Below, in pieces: positions 1-5,607 of a DNA stretch of 5,607 nt; the stretch's first letter is position 1, and every line of letters begins with the position of its first letter. Both the position numbers and the translations under genes were made by a program. The DNA is taken from the NCBI GenBank assembly GCA_903890265.1, contig CAITAM010000141.1, positions 1-5,607 on the forward strand. Direction: 5' to 3'. Source of the stretch: an uncultured Pseudomonadota bacterium (GTDB lineage Bacteria; Pseudomonadota; Gammaproteobacteria; Steroidobacterales; Steroidobacteraceae). The notes beneath the pieces were generated by a model. It did not search any database and was not told where the DNA came from. It was given only the letters and a program-made list of their open reading frames with translations.

Positions 1-2
1 AG

Positions 3-78
<76 letters not shown>

Positions 79-86
79 GCAGGCAG

Positions 87-107
87 GACCCCGCGGACGG
101 CGGGGTC
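87..107 (-). other. 8-bp perfect stem-loop in the tRNA-Phe leader
   Basis: GACCCCGC and GCGGGGTC form a perfect 8-bp stem with a 5-nt loop between yggX and the tRNA gene. On the minus strand no T-tract follows, so it is not a canonical intrinsic terminator. It begins at about the predicted tRNA transcript start, so it may fold in the 5' leader that RNase P removes, or act on read-through RNA from mutY-yggX. A second GACCCCG at 134-128 (minus strand) could compete for the same 3' arm, but only in the read-through transcript. The role is unknown; the structure is seen directly. Confidence 0.5.
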
Positions 108-111
108 GCGT

Positions 112-140
112 ATTAGACCGGCCCGGCCGGGGTCCGTCAA
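112..140 (-). promoter_or_regulatory. Sigma-70-type promoter for tRNA-Phe
   Basis: On the minus strand there is a -35 box TTGACG (positions 140-135; 5 of 6 to TTGACA), a 17-bp spacer and a -10 box TCTAAT (117-112; 5 of 6 to TATAAT). Transcription would start near position 105, leaving a leader of about 27 nt before the mature tRNA. The bases after the -10 box (ACGCGAC) are G+C-rich. This discriminator type is known in stable-RNA promoters under stringent (ppGpp) control; that regulation is inferred here. The -35 box overlaps the yggX stop codon TGA (139-137), so the promoter is packed against the upstream gene. Confidence 0.72.
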
Positions 141-409
141 GGCGCGGGCGGGACGAAGGCGTCGGGCGGCGCTGAGCCCTGACCGAACAGGAACTTTTCG
201 AGTTCGGTCGTGAGGAATCGGCGCGCTTTGGGCTCGTACGGGGTCAGCCGGTACTCATTGATCAGCATCGTCTGGTGCGCGAGCCAGCGGGCCCAGGCCT
301 CCTTCGACACGCCGGCGTAGATCCGCTCCCCAAGCGCGCCCGGGAACGGCGGCCGGTCGAGCCCCTCGGCCTCGGCTTTCAGCAACACGCACTGGACGGT
401 TCGGGACAT
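137..409 (-). CDS. yggX: YggX, probable Fe(2+)-trafficking / oxidative damage protection protein
   Basis: This 90-residue cytosolic protein matches the YggX family over its full length; the E. coli protein is about 91 residues. It begins MSRTVQCV with the family's conserved Cys7. It carries the recognisable blocks EAEGLDRPPFPG, GERIYAGVSKEAW and HQTMLINEYRL, and ends in the usual Pro-rich tail with FVPP. YggX is associated with iron handling and with protecting Fe-S clusters from oxidants; its exact biochemistry is debated. The start is supported by AAAGG (minus strand, 422-418), which overlaps the mutY stop and lies 8 nt before the ATG. The gap to mutY is only 12 nt, so the two are very likely co-transcribed and perhaps translationally coupled. 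Its TGA stop lies inside the -35 box of the tRNA-Phe promoter. Confidence 0.96.
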   Translation of the reverse strand: MSRTVQCVLLKAEAEGLDRPPFPGALGERIYAGVSKEAWARWLAHQTMLINEYRLTPYEPKARRFLTTELEKFLFGQGSAPPDAFVPPAP

Positions 410-417
410 GGCGGGGG

Positions 418-424
418 CCTTTCA
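418..424 (-). promoter_or_regulatory. Ribosome binding site of yggX overlapping the mutY stop codon
   Basis: The minus strand reads TGAAAGG: the mutY stop TGA (424-422) runs directly into the Shine-Dalgarno-like AAAGG (422-418), followed by 8 nt and the yggX ATG. Ribosomes ending on mutY would stop on the yggX binding site, which fits translational coupling. The arrangement is seen; the coupling is inferred. Confidence 0.65.
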
Positions 425-1483
425 GGGTGCGGAGGGCGGGTTTGTCGCGAGCGCCCGGAGGAGTCCGGCCACGGGCGCAGCAAGCCCAAGGGTCAGCGGC
501 ACGCTGGGGTTATACCAGACCACCGCCGGCTCCTGCACCGCGGCGGCCCGGCCGCTCACGGTCGCCACCAGCGGTTCAATGTCGAGATCGAAATGGCTGA
601 AGGCATGGGCTATCGGCGCCCAGCGGTGGGTCGGGCCGGCACCCGTGAACGCGCTGTCGAGGGCCGCCTCCGCGGCGCTGACGTCATCGAATTCCGGGAA
701 GCCCCACAGGCCGCCCCAGAGGCCGGCGGCGGGGCGCTGTGTCAGCAGGTAGCCGTCCGGGCCACGGGCGACGAGCCAGACCACGCGCCGGCGCCGCCGC
801 TGGCCCACCGCCGCGCGGCGGCCGGGCAGTTCAGCCACCCGGCCCTGCGCGAGCGCCCGGCAGCCGCTTGCCACCGGACAGTCGGCACAGCGTGGCCGAC
901 TGCGGCTGCACAGGGTGGCGCCGAGATCCATGATGGCCTGCGTGTAGTCGGCCACCCGCACCGCGGGTGTCACGCTCTCGCTGGCAGACCAGAGCGTCGC
1001 GACCACCGCCGCGCTGCCCGGCCAGCCGTCGATCGCGAACCAGCGCGCGAGGACACGCTTGACGTTGCCGTCCAGGATCGCGTGGCGCTCGCCGTGCGCC
1101 TGCGCCAGTATCGCGGCGGCCGTCGAGCGTCCCACACCGGGCAGCGCCTGCCAGCCATCGACCGTCGCCGGAAAGTGCCCGCCGTGTTCGGCGACGATCC
1201 GCTCCGCCGCGCGCTTCAGATTGCGCGCGCGCGCGTAATAGCCGAGCCCGGACCAGAGGTGCAGCACGTCGTCGAGCGGCGCCTCGGCCAGCGCCTCGAC
1301 CGTGGGGAAACGCGCGACGAAGCGCTCGAAGTAAGGAATCGCGGTCGCGACCTGCGTCTGCTGCAGCATCACTTCCGACAACCAGACGCGATAAGGCGTG
1401 CGCGGCTCCTGCCACGGCAGGTGGTGTCGACCGTGCCGGTCGAACCAGTCGAGCAGGCGCGGCGCGAAGTCAGCCGGGGCCAT
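422..1483 (-). CDS. mutY: MutY, A/G-specific adenine DNA glycosylase
   Basis: MutY removes adenine mispaired with 8-oxoguanine in base excision repair. From the ATG at 1483 the product has 353 residues, close to E. coli MutY (about 350), and the key residues fall at the same numbers: Glu37 (SEVMLQQT), the helix-hairpin-helix LPGVGRSTAAAIL (114-126), catalytic Asp138 (ILDGNVKRVL), and the 4Fe-4S ligands Cys192, Cys199, Cys202 and Cys208 (C-x6-C-x2-C-x5-C). An Arg-rich linker (229-233) leads to the NUDIX-like 8-oxoG recognition domain, with GLWGGLWGFPEF and FSHF (295-298). The frame stays open upstream to a TTG at 1543, but those 20 extra residues are Arg/Gly-rich and unlike the family. The ATG has a modest CAGG 5 nt upstream and gives E. 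coli-like numbering. It lies 129 bp after the EAL gene and 12 nt before yggX. All catalytic residues are intact. Confidence 0.97.
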   Translation of the reverse strand: MAPADFAPRLLDWFDRHGRHHLPWQEPRTPYRVWLSEVMLQQTQVATAIPYFERFVARFPTVEALAEAPLDDVLHLWSGLGYYARARNLKRAAERIVAEHGGHFPATVDGWQALPGVGRSTAAAILAQAHGERHAILDGNVKRVLARWFAIDGWPGSAAVVATLWSASESVTPAVRVADYTQAIMDLGATLCSRSRPRCADCPVASGCRALAQGRVAELPGRRAAVGQRRRRRVVWLVARGPDGYLLTQRPAAGLWGGLWGFPEFDDVSAAEAALDSAFTGAGPTHRWAPIAHAFSHFDLDIEPLVATVSGRAAAVQEPAVVWYNPSVPLTLGLAAPVAGLLRALATNPPSAP

Positions 1484-1514
1484 GCCAACCTGCCGGCCAC
1501 GACCGCCCACGGGC

Positions 1515-1541
1515 GAGAGCGCCGCCCGCCCGCCTGCTCTC
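1515..1541 (-). other. Inverted repeat with G-rich loop in the mutY leader
   Basis: GAGAGC and GCTCTC form a perfect 6-bp inverted repeat around a 15-nt loop, about 32 bp upstream of the mutY ATG. The loop on the minus (mRNA) strand has four G runs separated by single C bases (1534-1522), which fits a two-tier G-quadruplex motif. No binding protein or riboswitch family is recognised. In a G+C-rich genome such motifs can arise by chance, so a regulatory role is only a possibility. Confidence 0.3.
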
Positions 1542-1569
1542 AACCCCGACTGCCCGAGTCGCCCGATTC

Positions 1570-1593
1570 ACGCCGCGCAGTGTAGCGCGACGC
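1570..1593 (-). terminator. GC-rich stem-loop after the EAL gene, possible weak terminator
   Basis: On the minus strand, 19 nt after the EAL stop codon, GCGTCGCGC and GCGCGGCGT pair as a 9-bp stem (two G-U pairs) with the loop TACACT. No T-tract follows, so this is not a standard intrinsic terminator. It may mark the 3' end with Rho, protect the mRNA end, or let transcription pass into mutY. The loop TACACT also resembles a -10 box (4 of 6), with CTGACG 15 bp upstream as a poor -35, so a weak mutY promoter here is possible but not convincing. Confidence 0.33.
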
Positions 1594-1598
1594 CATCT

Positions 1599-1620
1599 GC
1601 GTCAGGCAGGCGTCAGGCAG
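1599..1620. repeat. Tandem duplication of 11 bp at the EAL gene stop codon
   Basis: The 11-mer GCGTCAGGCAG occurs twice back to back (1599-1609 and 1610-1620) without mismatch. The copy at 1610-1620 contains the stop codon of the EAL gene (TCA at 1613-1615 on the plus strand). The other copy is just outside the gene. It looks like a small slippage duplication that leaves the protein unchanged. Confidence 0.85.
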
Positions 1621-2800
1621 TGGCGACCTTCGGTCGGCTGTATTCGCCGATACGCGCCAGCGCCGCCGGGATGAGCTGTGCGGCCATCGGCCGGCCGAGC
1701 AGGTAGCCCTGCAACCGGTCGCACCTGGCCTCGCGCAGGAAGTCGACGGTCGCCATCTGCTCCACGCCCTCCGTGCAGACGGTCAGGCCAAGGTTGTGCG
1801 CGAGATCGATGATCGAGCGCGTGATTGTGCGCGCCTCGGAGCTCGCATGCAGCTCCATGCCGAGCGACCGGTCGATCTTGATTTCGTTGAAAGGCATCTT
1901 GTAGAGCTGCGTCAGCGACGAGTGGCCGGTGCCGAAGTCGTCGAGCGAGAGGCCGAAGTTCTTGACGCGCAGGCGCGTCAGGATGTCGCGGGTGAGACCC
2001 GGGTCATCGAGCGCCGCCGTCTCCGTGATCTCGATCGTCAGCTCGGAATTCGGCACCTTGTTGGTGCGCATCAGCTCCGACAGGCGATCCGGGAAGTCTA
2101 GATCCTTGACCAGCAGCGGCGACAGGTTCACCGCGAGGCTGAGCTTCTGACCCTGACTGCGCCAGCTGGCGAGCTGGGCGACGCTGTTTTTCAGCACGAA
2201 GTCGGTCAGCGCGCCGATCAGTCCCGTCTGCTCCGCGAGCGCGATGAAGCGATCCGGCATGACAAGGCCGAGGGTCGGGTGGTTCCAGCGCACGAGCGCC
2301 TCGACGCCAACCGGCACGACGCCGCCGTCGATCAGGAGGTCCGCCTGCGGCTGGTAGTAGACCGCGAGTTCACCCTTGTCGATGCCCTGACGCAGGTCGC
2401 GCTCCGTGGGCTCCTGGGCATTGACCATCTGCGCCTTCAGCACCGCCTCCAGATCCGGCAGCGCCAGCGGCTTTTGCAGCGTACCGATCATGTTGAGGCC
2501 CTGGGTAAGCCCGAGCTGCTCGACACTGGTCAGCACCCGCGAGTCCATCCCGCTCGAGATCAGGATCGGTGCACGCGTACCGTAGGTCGCGAACTCCCGG
2601 ATCACCTCGACACCGTCCATGTCCGGCATCTGCAGGTCGAGAATCACCAGACTCGGATCGAATTCGCGCAGCAGACTGAAGGCGCGCTGCGCATTGTCGG
2701 CCGTCGCCACGCGGTAGCCGACGAGCTCGGCGACCGTCGCCACGAAATCCAGGATGTCGGCCTGGTCATCGACGACCAGCAGGCGATTGATATCAGACAT
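1613..2800 (-). CDS. Response regulator with receiver and EAL cyclic-di-GMP phosphodiesterase domains (RocR-like layout)
   Basis: This 395-residue soluble protein has an N-terminal receiver (about 4-122) and an EAL domain (about 134-385), with no GGDEF or DNA-binding domain. The receiver is intact: acidic pair Asp11/Asp12, phospho-acceptor Asp55 (VILDLQMPDMDG), Ser82 and Lys110 before Pro111. The EAL domain has the full catalytic set expected for hydrolysis of c-di-GMP to pGpG: Glu167 (EAL), Asn225, Glu257, Glu260, Asp287-Asp288 (DDFG), Lys308, Glu344 (EGVE) and Gln364 (QGY). These sit a constant 8 residues below the numbers I recall for Pseudomonas aeruginosa RocR, which has the same layout and nearly the same length. 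One oddity is DDFGTGHSSL, where Tyr is usual in place of His293. The start overlaps the kinase stop by 8 nt, pointing to that kinase as phosphodonor. Specific orthology to RocR is not claimed. Confidence 0.94.
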   Translation of the reverse strand: MSDINRLLVVDDQADILDFVATVAELVGYRVATADNAQRAFSLLREFDPSLVILDLQMPDMDGVEVIREFATYGTRAPILISSGMDSRVLTSVEQLGLTQGLNMIGTLQKPLALPDLEAVLKAQMVNAQEPTERDLRQGIDKGELAVYYQPQADLLIDGGVVPVGVEALVRWNHPTLGLVMPDRFIALAEQTGLIGALTDFVLKNSVAQLASWRSQGQKLSLAVNLSPLLVKDLDFPDRLSELMRTNKVPNSELTIEITETAALDDPGLTRDILTRLRVKNFGLSLDDFGTGHSSLTQLYKMPFNEIKIDRSLGMELHASSEARTITRSIIDLAHNLGLTVCTEGVEQMATVDFLREARCDRLQGYLLGRPMAAQLIPAALARIGEYSRPKVATA

Positions 2801-5492
2801 GAGACGCAGACTCCTTTGCTAACGCATAGCGTACGACCGCTACGATGTCCGTGGCGGCCGGGGGCGCGGCGATTCCTGCCGGAGCAGGCCGCACCCAGGA
2901 AGCCGTGGACGGCACTACTTGGATGGATGGATTGATGAGACGAATACGGTCGGCGAACGCGACGGGGCCGAGCTCGCCCGGCGGCAGGTCGCCAAGCAGC
3001 ACGAGATTGGGTGGCGACGGTCCGGCAACCACGGAGAGGGCCGTGTCGATGGCGCTGGCGACCGACACCTCGAAGCCGCCTTCGCGAAGCAGGTCCGCCG
3101 ACTCACCGGCGCGGGTCTCGCTGGCATCGACGACGAGCACGCGCCCGTGGCGCATGAGGGCGGTGTCCTCGGTCTTGAGCTCCGTCGCCGTGTGGCGCGG
3201 GAACAGCAGCCTGACCGTGGTCCCCACACCCGGCTTGCTGTCGATCACCGCGGTACCGCCGGCGCGGACCGCGAAGCCGTAGACGATGGACAGGCCAAGG
3301 CCCGTGCCTTTGCCAGGTTCCTTGGTGGTGAAGAAAGGCTCGAACGCCTTGCTGATGACCTCAGGCGGCATGCCGCAGCCGGTGTCAACGACGGCAATCT
3401 CGACGAAATCCCCCGGCGGCAGGGCCGCGATGCGCGCGCCTTCCGGCGACGCCGCGGGGATATTGCGGGTGGTCAGCGTCAGCATCCCGCCCTTGGACAT
3501 CGCATCGCAGGCGTTGATCGCCAGGTTCAGCAGTGCATTCTCGAGTTCGCCGACGTCGACGCACAGCGGCCAGACACCGGCCTCGAGCGCGACGCCGAAC
3601 TGGATCGTCGTGCCAATCGTACGGGTCAGCAGGTCTTCAAGTCCCTGCACCACGGCGTTGACGTCGATGGGTTTCGGCATGACCGTGTTGCGTCGGGAGA
3701 AGCTGAGGAGCCGCCGCGTGAGGTCGCCGCCGCGATTGGCGGCGCCGAGCGCCGTGCCGATCCGCGCCCGGAGCGGCGAGTCGGCTCCGACTTCGCGCTC
3801 CAGCAGCTGCAGATTGCCGATGATGACCGACAGCAGGTTGTTGAAATCGTGCGCGACGCCACCGGTCAGGCGACCCATCGCTTCCATCTTCTGCGCCTGC
3901 AGCAGCTCCATTTCCATGCGCTTGTGCTGGGTCACGTCGCGGGCGACGGAGAAAAACCCGACCACGTCGCCGGCAGTCACGTGCGGGACGTACGACACGG
4001 CAACGTCACTGACGACACCGTCGCGGACAAGCTGCGTGTCAAAGTCCACGCGCCGCCCCCCGAGGACGGCCTGCACCCGGGGTTTCAGGGCAGCGTAGCC
4101 TTCGTCATCGGTCAGTTCAGCCAGGCGCCGGCCGCGCATCGCGCTCAGCGGCTGACCGAGCCACTCCTCGCCGGTCCGGTTGACGAACATCAGCTCGCCG
4201 CGGTCGTTAACGTAGGAGATGTAGAGCGGCACCGAATTCAGCACCATGCGGTAGAAGGCGTCGTTGTCCTTGAGCGCACGCATCGCGACGTCCACGCCGG
4301 TGCAGTCGGTGTGGGTGACGATCGCGCCGCGGCCGGTCGCGGTATCGAACGGCTGCACGCGCATCTGCAGCGCGCGGTCAGCCCCATCAAGATCGGTCGC
4401 GCGGTAGTCGAGGATGAATTCCGCGTCGCCGTGCAACAGCACCCGTTCGACGCCGGCGGCGGCCTCGACCGCCGATGCGCAGCGGTCGGTGGCGGACCGG
4501 CAAAGGGAAACGTAGTGTTCGCCGAAGCCAAAGCGCAGCCCCATGAGGCCGCTGGCGGAGGGCCATTCGGCCCAGGTGCGATTGAGCTCGACGATTTCAC
4601 CCCGCTCGTTCAGGACGGCAATGCCGGAGACGAGCGCGTCGAACGTGGAGCGCAGGACGGCCTGGCCACGGCGCACGTCCTCGAGCTGGCGACGCTGCCG
4701 GGTGGTGTCTTCGAGCGTGCCCGCCATGCGCGTCGGCAGGCCGGAGTGCTCGCGGCCCGCCGCGCCCCGCAGGCGCAGCCAGCGCTCGGGGTGGGATTCG
4801 CGCACGCGGACTTCGATGTCAAACGGCTGCTGCTGTTCGAGGTGGCGGCGAATCGCGCTCAGGAAGGGCGCCCGGTCGTCGTCGTGCAGTCGCTCGTGCA
4901 GCGCCCTGACGGTGGCAGAGACGTCGCGGTGGTGGGCACCGAGGAGGTTCGCGGCGGCACCGTCGTACCAGGCGCTGCCGCCGACGAGGTCCCATTCCCA
5001 GTGACCGAGGCCGCCGGCGGCCGCGGCGCGACGCAGCGCCTCGGTCGGCTCGGCGTCGTCGTGGTCGCTGTCGCTGTCACTCTCGGCGTCGTGGACGGAG
5101 TCGTGCCGCTCGGACAATTCGATGAGCCGCCAGTGCGATTGGCCGGCGACGCGGCGGATGCGCACCTGCATCGGACGGCTGCGCTGGCGCGTGGCGAGCT
5201 CGACCTCGCGCTCCCAATCACCGGCGGAACCTGCCGCCTCGATGAGGGCGCAGAGCGGAGCACCGAGGGCGGGGATGTCGCCGAGGCGGACTTCGCTGGC
5301 CGCATCCAGCAGGTGTTCCGTCAGGGCCTGCATGGTTTCGTTGGCGTAGCGCGTCAGCGGACCGCCGGTTGCGAGCTCAACCAGCAGGATCGCTTCCGGC
5401 AGGGTATGGACGGCCGCATCCAGCAGGGCGAGATCCACCCCGCCACCGGGAGTAGCCTCTGGGCGTGGCGGATTTTGGGTCGCGGAATACAT
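2793..5492 (-). CDS. Soluble multi-PAS hybrid-type sensor histidine kinase with a degenerate C-terminal receiver
   Basis: This 899-residue kinase has no signal peptide or membrane segment, so it should sense a cytoplasmic cue. Visible order: divergent PAS (about 22-127); Asp/Ser/His-rich linker (131-148); PAS_3-type (152-267, with GHWEWDL); PAS (278-400, with NRTWAEW); PAS_4-type (405-525, ending ARDVTQHKR); HisKA (530-600) with H-box VAHDFNNLL and phospho-acceptor His548; HATPase (643-766) with N-box NLAINACDAM, G1 DTGCGM (703-708), FEPFFTTK and GTGLGL. The HDFNN context (acidic residue at H+1, Asn at H+4) suits a bifunctional kinase/phosphatase. The C-terminal domain (about 783-893) has a receiver pattern, but the phospho-Asp is Gly834, the second acid is Ala790 and the Lys position is Pro877. 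The likely target is Asp55 of the overlapping receiver-EAL protein. An in-frame TAA eight codons upstream bounds the N-terminus. The ATG lacks a clear Shine-Dalgarno, and GTG at codon 19 is an alternative start. No ligand can be assigned to the PAS domains. Confidence 0.93.
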   Translation of the reverse strand: MYSATQNPPRPEATPGGGVDLALLDAAVHTLPEAILLVELATGGPLTRYANETMQALTEHLLDAASEVRLGDIPALGAPLCALIEAAGSAGDWEREVELATRQRSRPMQVRIRRVAGQSHWRLIELSERHDSVHDAESDSDSDHDDAEPTEALRRAAAAGGLGHWEWDLVGGSAWYDGAAANLLGAHHRDVSATVRALHERLHDDDRAPFLSAIRRHLEQQQPFDIEVRVRESHPERWLRLRGAAGREHSGLPTRMAGTLEDTTRQRRQLEDVRRGQAVLRSTFDALVSGIAVLNERGEIVELNRTWAEWPSASGLMGLRFGFGEHYVSLCRSATDRCASAVEAAAGVERVLLHGDAEFILDYRATDLDGADRALQMRVQPFDTATGRGAIVTHTDCTGVDVAMRALKDNDAFYRMVLNSVPLYISYVNDRGELMFVNRTGEEWLGQPLSAMRGRRLAELTDDEGYAALKPRVQAVLGGRRVDFDTQLVRDGVVSDVAVSYVPHVTAGDVVGFFSVARDVTQHKRMEMELLQAQKMEAMGRLTGGVAHDFNNLLSVIIGNLQLLEREVGADSPLRARIGTALGAANRGGDLTRRLLSFSRRNTVMPKPIDVNAVVQGLEDLLTRTIGTTIQFGVALEAGVWPLCVDVGELENALLNLAINACDAMSKGGMLTLTTRNIPAASPEGARIAALPPGDFVEIAVVDTGCGMPPEVISKAFEPFFTTKEPGKGTGLGLSIVYGFAVRAGGTAVIDSKPGVGTTVRLLFPRHTATELKTEDTALMRHGRVLVVDASETRAGESADLLREGGFEVSVASAIDTALSVVAGPSPPNLVLLGDLPPGELGPVAFADRIRLINPSIQVVPSTASWVRPAPAGIAAPPAATDIVAVVRYALAKESASHV
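2811..2817 (-). promoter_or_regulatory. Ribosome binding site of the receiver-EAL gene inside the kinase gene
   Basis: The minus strand has AAAGGAG (2817-2811), 10 nt before the ATG at 2800. It lies in the last codons of the kinase gene and there encodes Lys-Glu. With the 8-nt overlap of the two reading frames (ATG at 2800, kinase TGA at 2795-2793), it indicates independent but probably coupled translation of the partner. Confidence 0.7.
5064..5081. repeat. Hexamer repeat (three units) encoding Ser-Asp pairs in the kinase linker
   Basis: On the coding strand AGYGAC is repeated three times and encodes Ser-Asp-Ser-Asp-Ser-Asp (residues 138-143), inside a longer Asp/Ser/His/Glu-rich stretch (131-148) between the first and second PAS domains. 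Being in units of six bases, copy changes would keep the frame and only alter linker length. It reads as a flexible, acidic spacer. Confidence 0.7.
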
Positions 5493-5607
5493 GCAGTCAG
5501 TTGCCGGCTCGGGTTATCGGGGCCTTGCCCACCTCAGTACTTGTCGGCCTGGCATGCGCCGTCTTGAAGCCGACCGGTGCTGAAAAACTCGCTTTATCGG
5601 TTGGGCG
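5493..5607. other. Region upstream of the kinase gene, no supported gene
   Basis: No gene can be supported in these 115 bp. On the minus strand one frame is open from the window edge to a TGA at 5499-5497, 4 nt before the kinase ATG. It could be the tail of an upstream gene, but it is only 36 codons long and its third-position G+C is lower than I would expect for this genome. An inverted repeat GTCGGC/GCCGAC (5543-5548 and 5569-5574) surrounds a small GGC-ATGC-GCC hairpin (5551-5560). No convincing sigma-70 promoter is seen. A CCCGATAA element near 5512 resembles a flagellar sigma-factor -10 box but has no matching -35. The kinase promoter is either weak, of another class, or outside the window. 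Confidence 0.4.

Noticed and set aside
87..107. Stem-loop as an intrinsic terminator for mutY-yggX
   Set aside because: The stem is strong but no T-tract follows on the minus strand, and it overlaps the predicted start of the tRNA transcript. It is listed as a leader structure instead.
1484..1543. N-terminal extension of MutY by 20 residues from a TTG at 1543
   Set aside because: The extension is Arg/Gly-rich and unlike MutY N-termini. The ATG at 1483 gives key-residue numbers identical to E. coli MutY and has an AGG nearby.
275..1585. A 436-codon open frame on the plus strand, antisense to mutY and part of yggX
   Set aside because: It lies opposite two well-recognised genes, its product is Arg/Ala/Pro-rich low complexity, and it spans the mutY-yggX junction. 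It is a G+C codon shadow.
5500..5540. Flagellar sigma-factor (FliA-type) promoter before the kinase, suggested by CCCGATAA
   Set aside because: The -10-like element matches 7 of 8 bases, but nothing resembling the TAAAGTTT -35 element lies at the proper 11-bp distance.
2919..5567. An 882-codon open frame on the plus strand, antisense to the kinase
   Set aside because: It mirrors the kinase gene almost exactly. Its product is rich in Arg, Gly, Ala and Val with no recognisable domain. Such antisense frames are expected opposite G+C-rich genes, while the kinase frame has clear family motifs.

Overview
The window looks like chromosomal DNA of a G+C-rich gammaproteobacterium. The basis is the G+C-rich coding sequence, MutY and YggX proteins that follow the Escherichia coli proteins closely, and the order mutY-yggX-tRNA-Phe, which as I recall also occurs in Pseudomonas. 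The genus cannot be fixed from the sequence. Every gene I can support lies on the minus strand, so transcription runs from high to low coordinates.

In transcription order there are three parts. (1) A two-gene signalling unit: a soluble 899-residue multi-PAS histidine kinase (2793-5492), then a 395-residue receiver-EAL protein (1613-2800) whose start codon lies inside the kinase stop region (8-nt overlap). (2) A 129-bp gap with a GC-rich stem-loop, an 11-bp tandem repeat and a G-rich hairpin. Then comes mutY (422-1483), 12 nt from yggX (137-409), a guanine-oxidation and iron/oxidative-stress pair. (3) A tRNA-Phe gene (3-78) with its own strong-looking promoter, whose -35 box overlaps the yggX stop codon.

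Suggested working of the signalling unit: the kinase senses a cytoplasmic signal through about four PAS domains and autophosphorylates on His548. Its own C-terminal receiver-like domain has lost the phospho-accepting Asp, the second acidic residue and the conserved Lys. The phosphoryl group should therefore pass to Asp55 of the neighbouring receiver-EAL protein, which has every catalytic residue expected of a cyclic-di-GMP phosphodiesterase. MutY removes A opposite 8-oxoG, and YggX is associated with iron traffic and protection of Fe-S proteins; MutY itself carries a 4Fe-4S cluster.

The most interesting point is the degenerate receiver on the kinase next to an intact receiver on its partner. 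The rest looks like well-known families. The last 115 bp (5493-5607) hold no gene I can support. Long open frames on the plus strand opposite these genes are judged to be shadows of G+C-rich codons.
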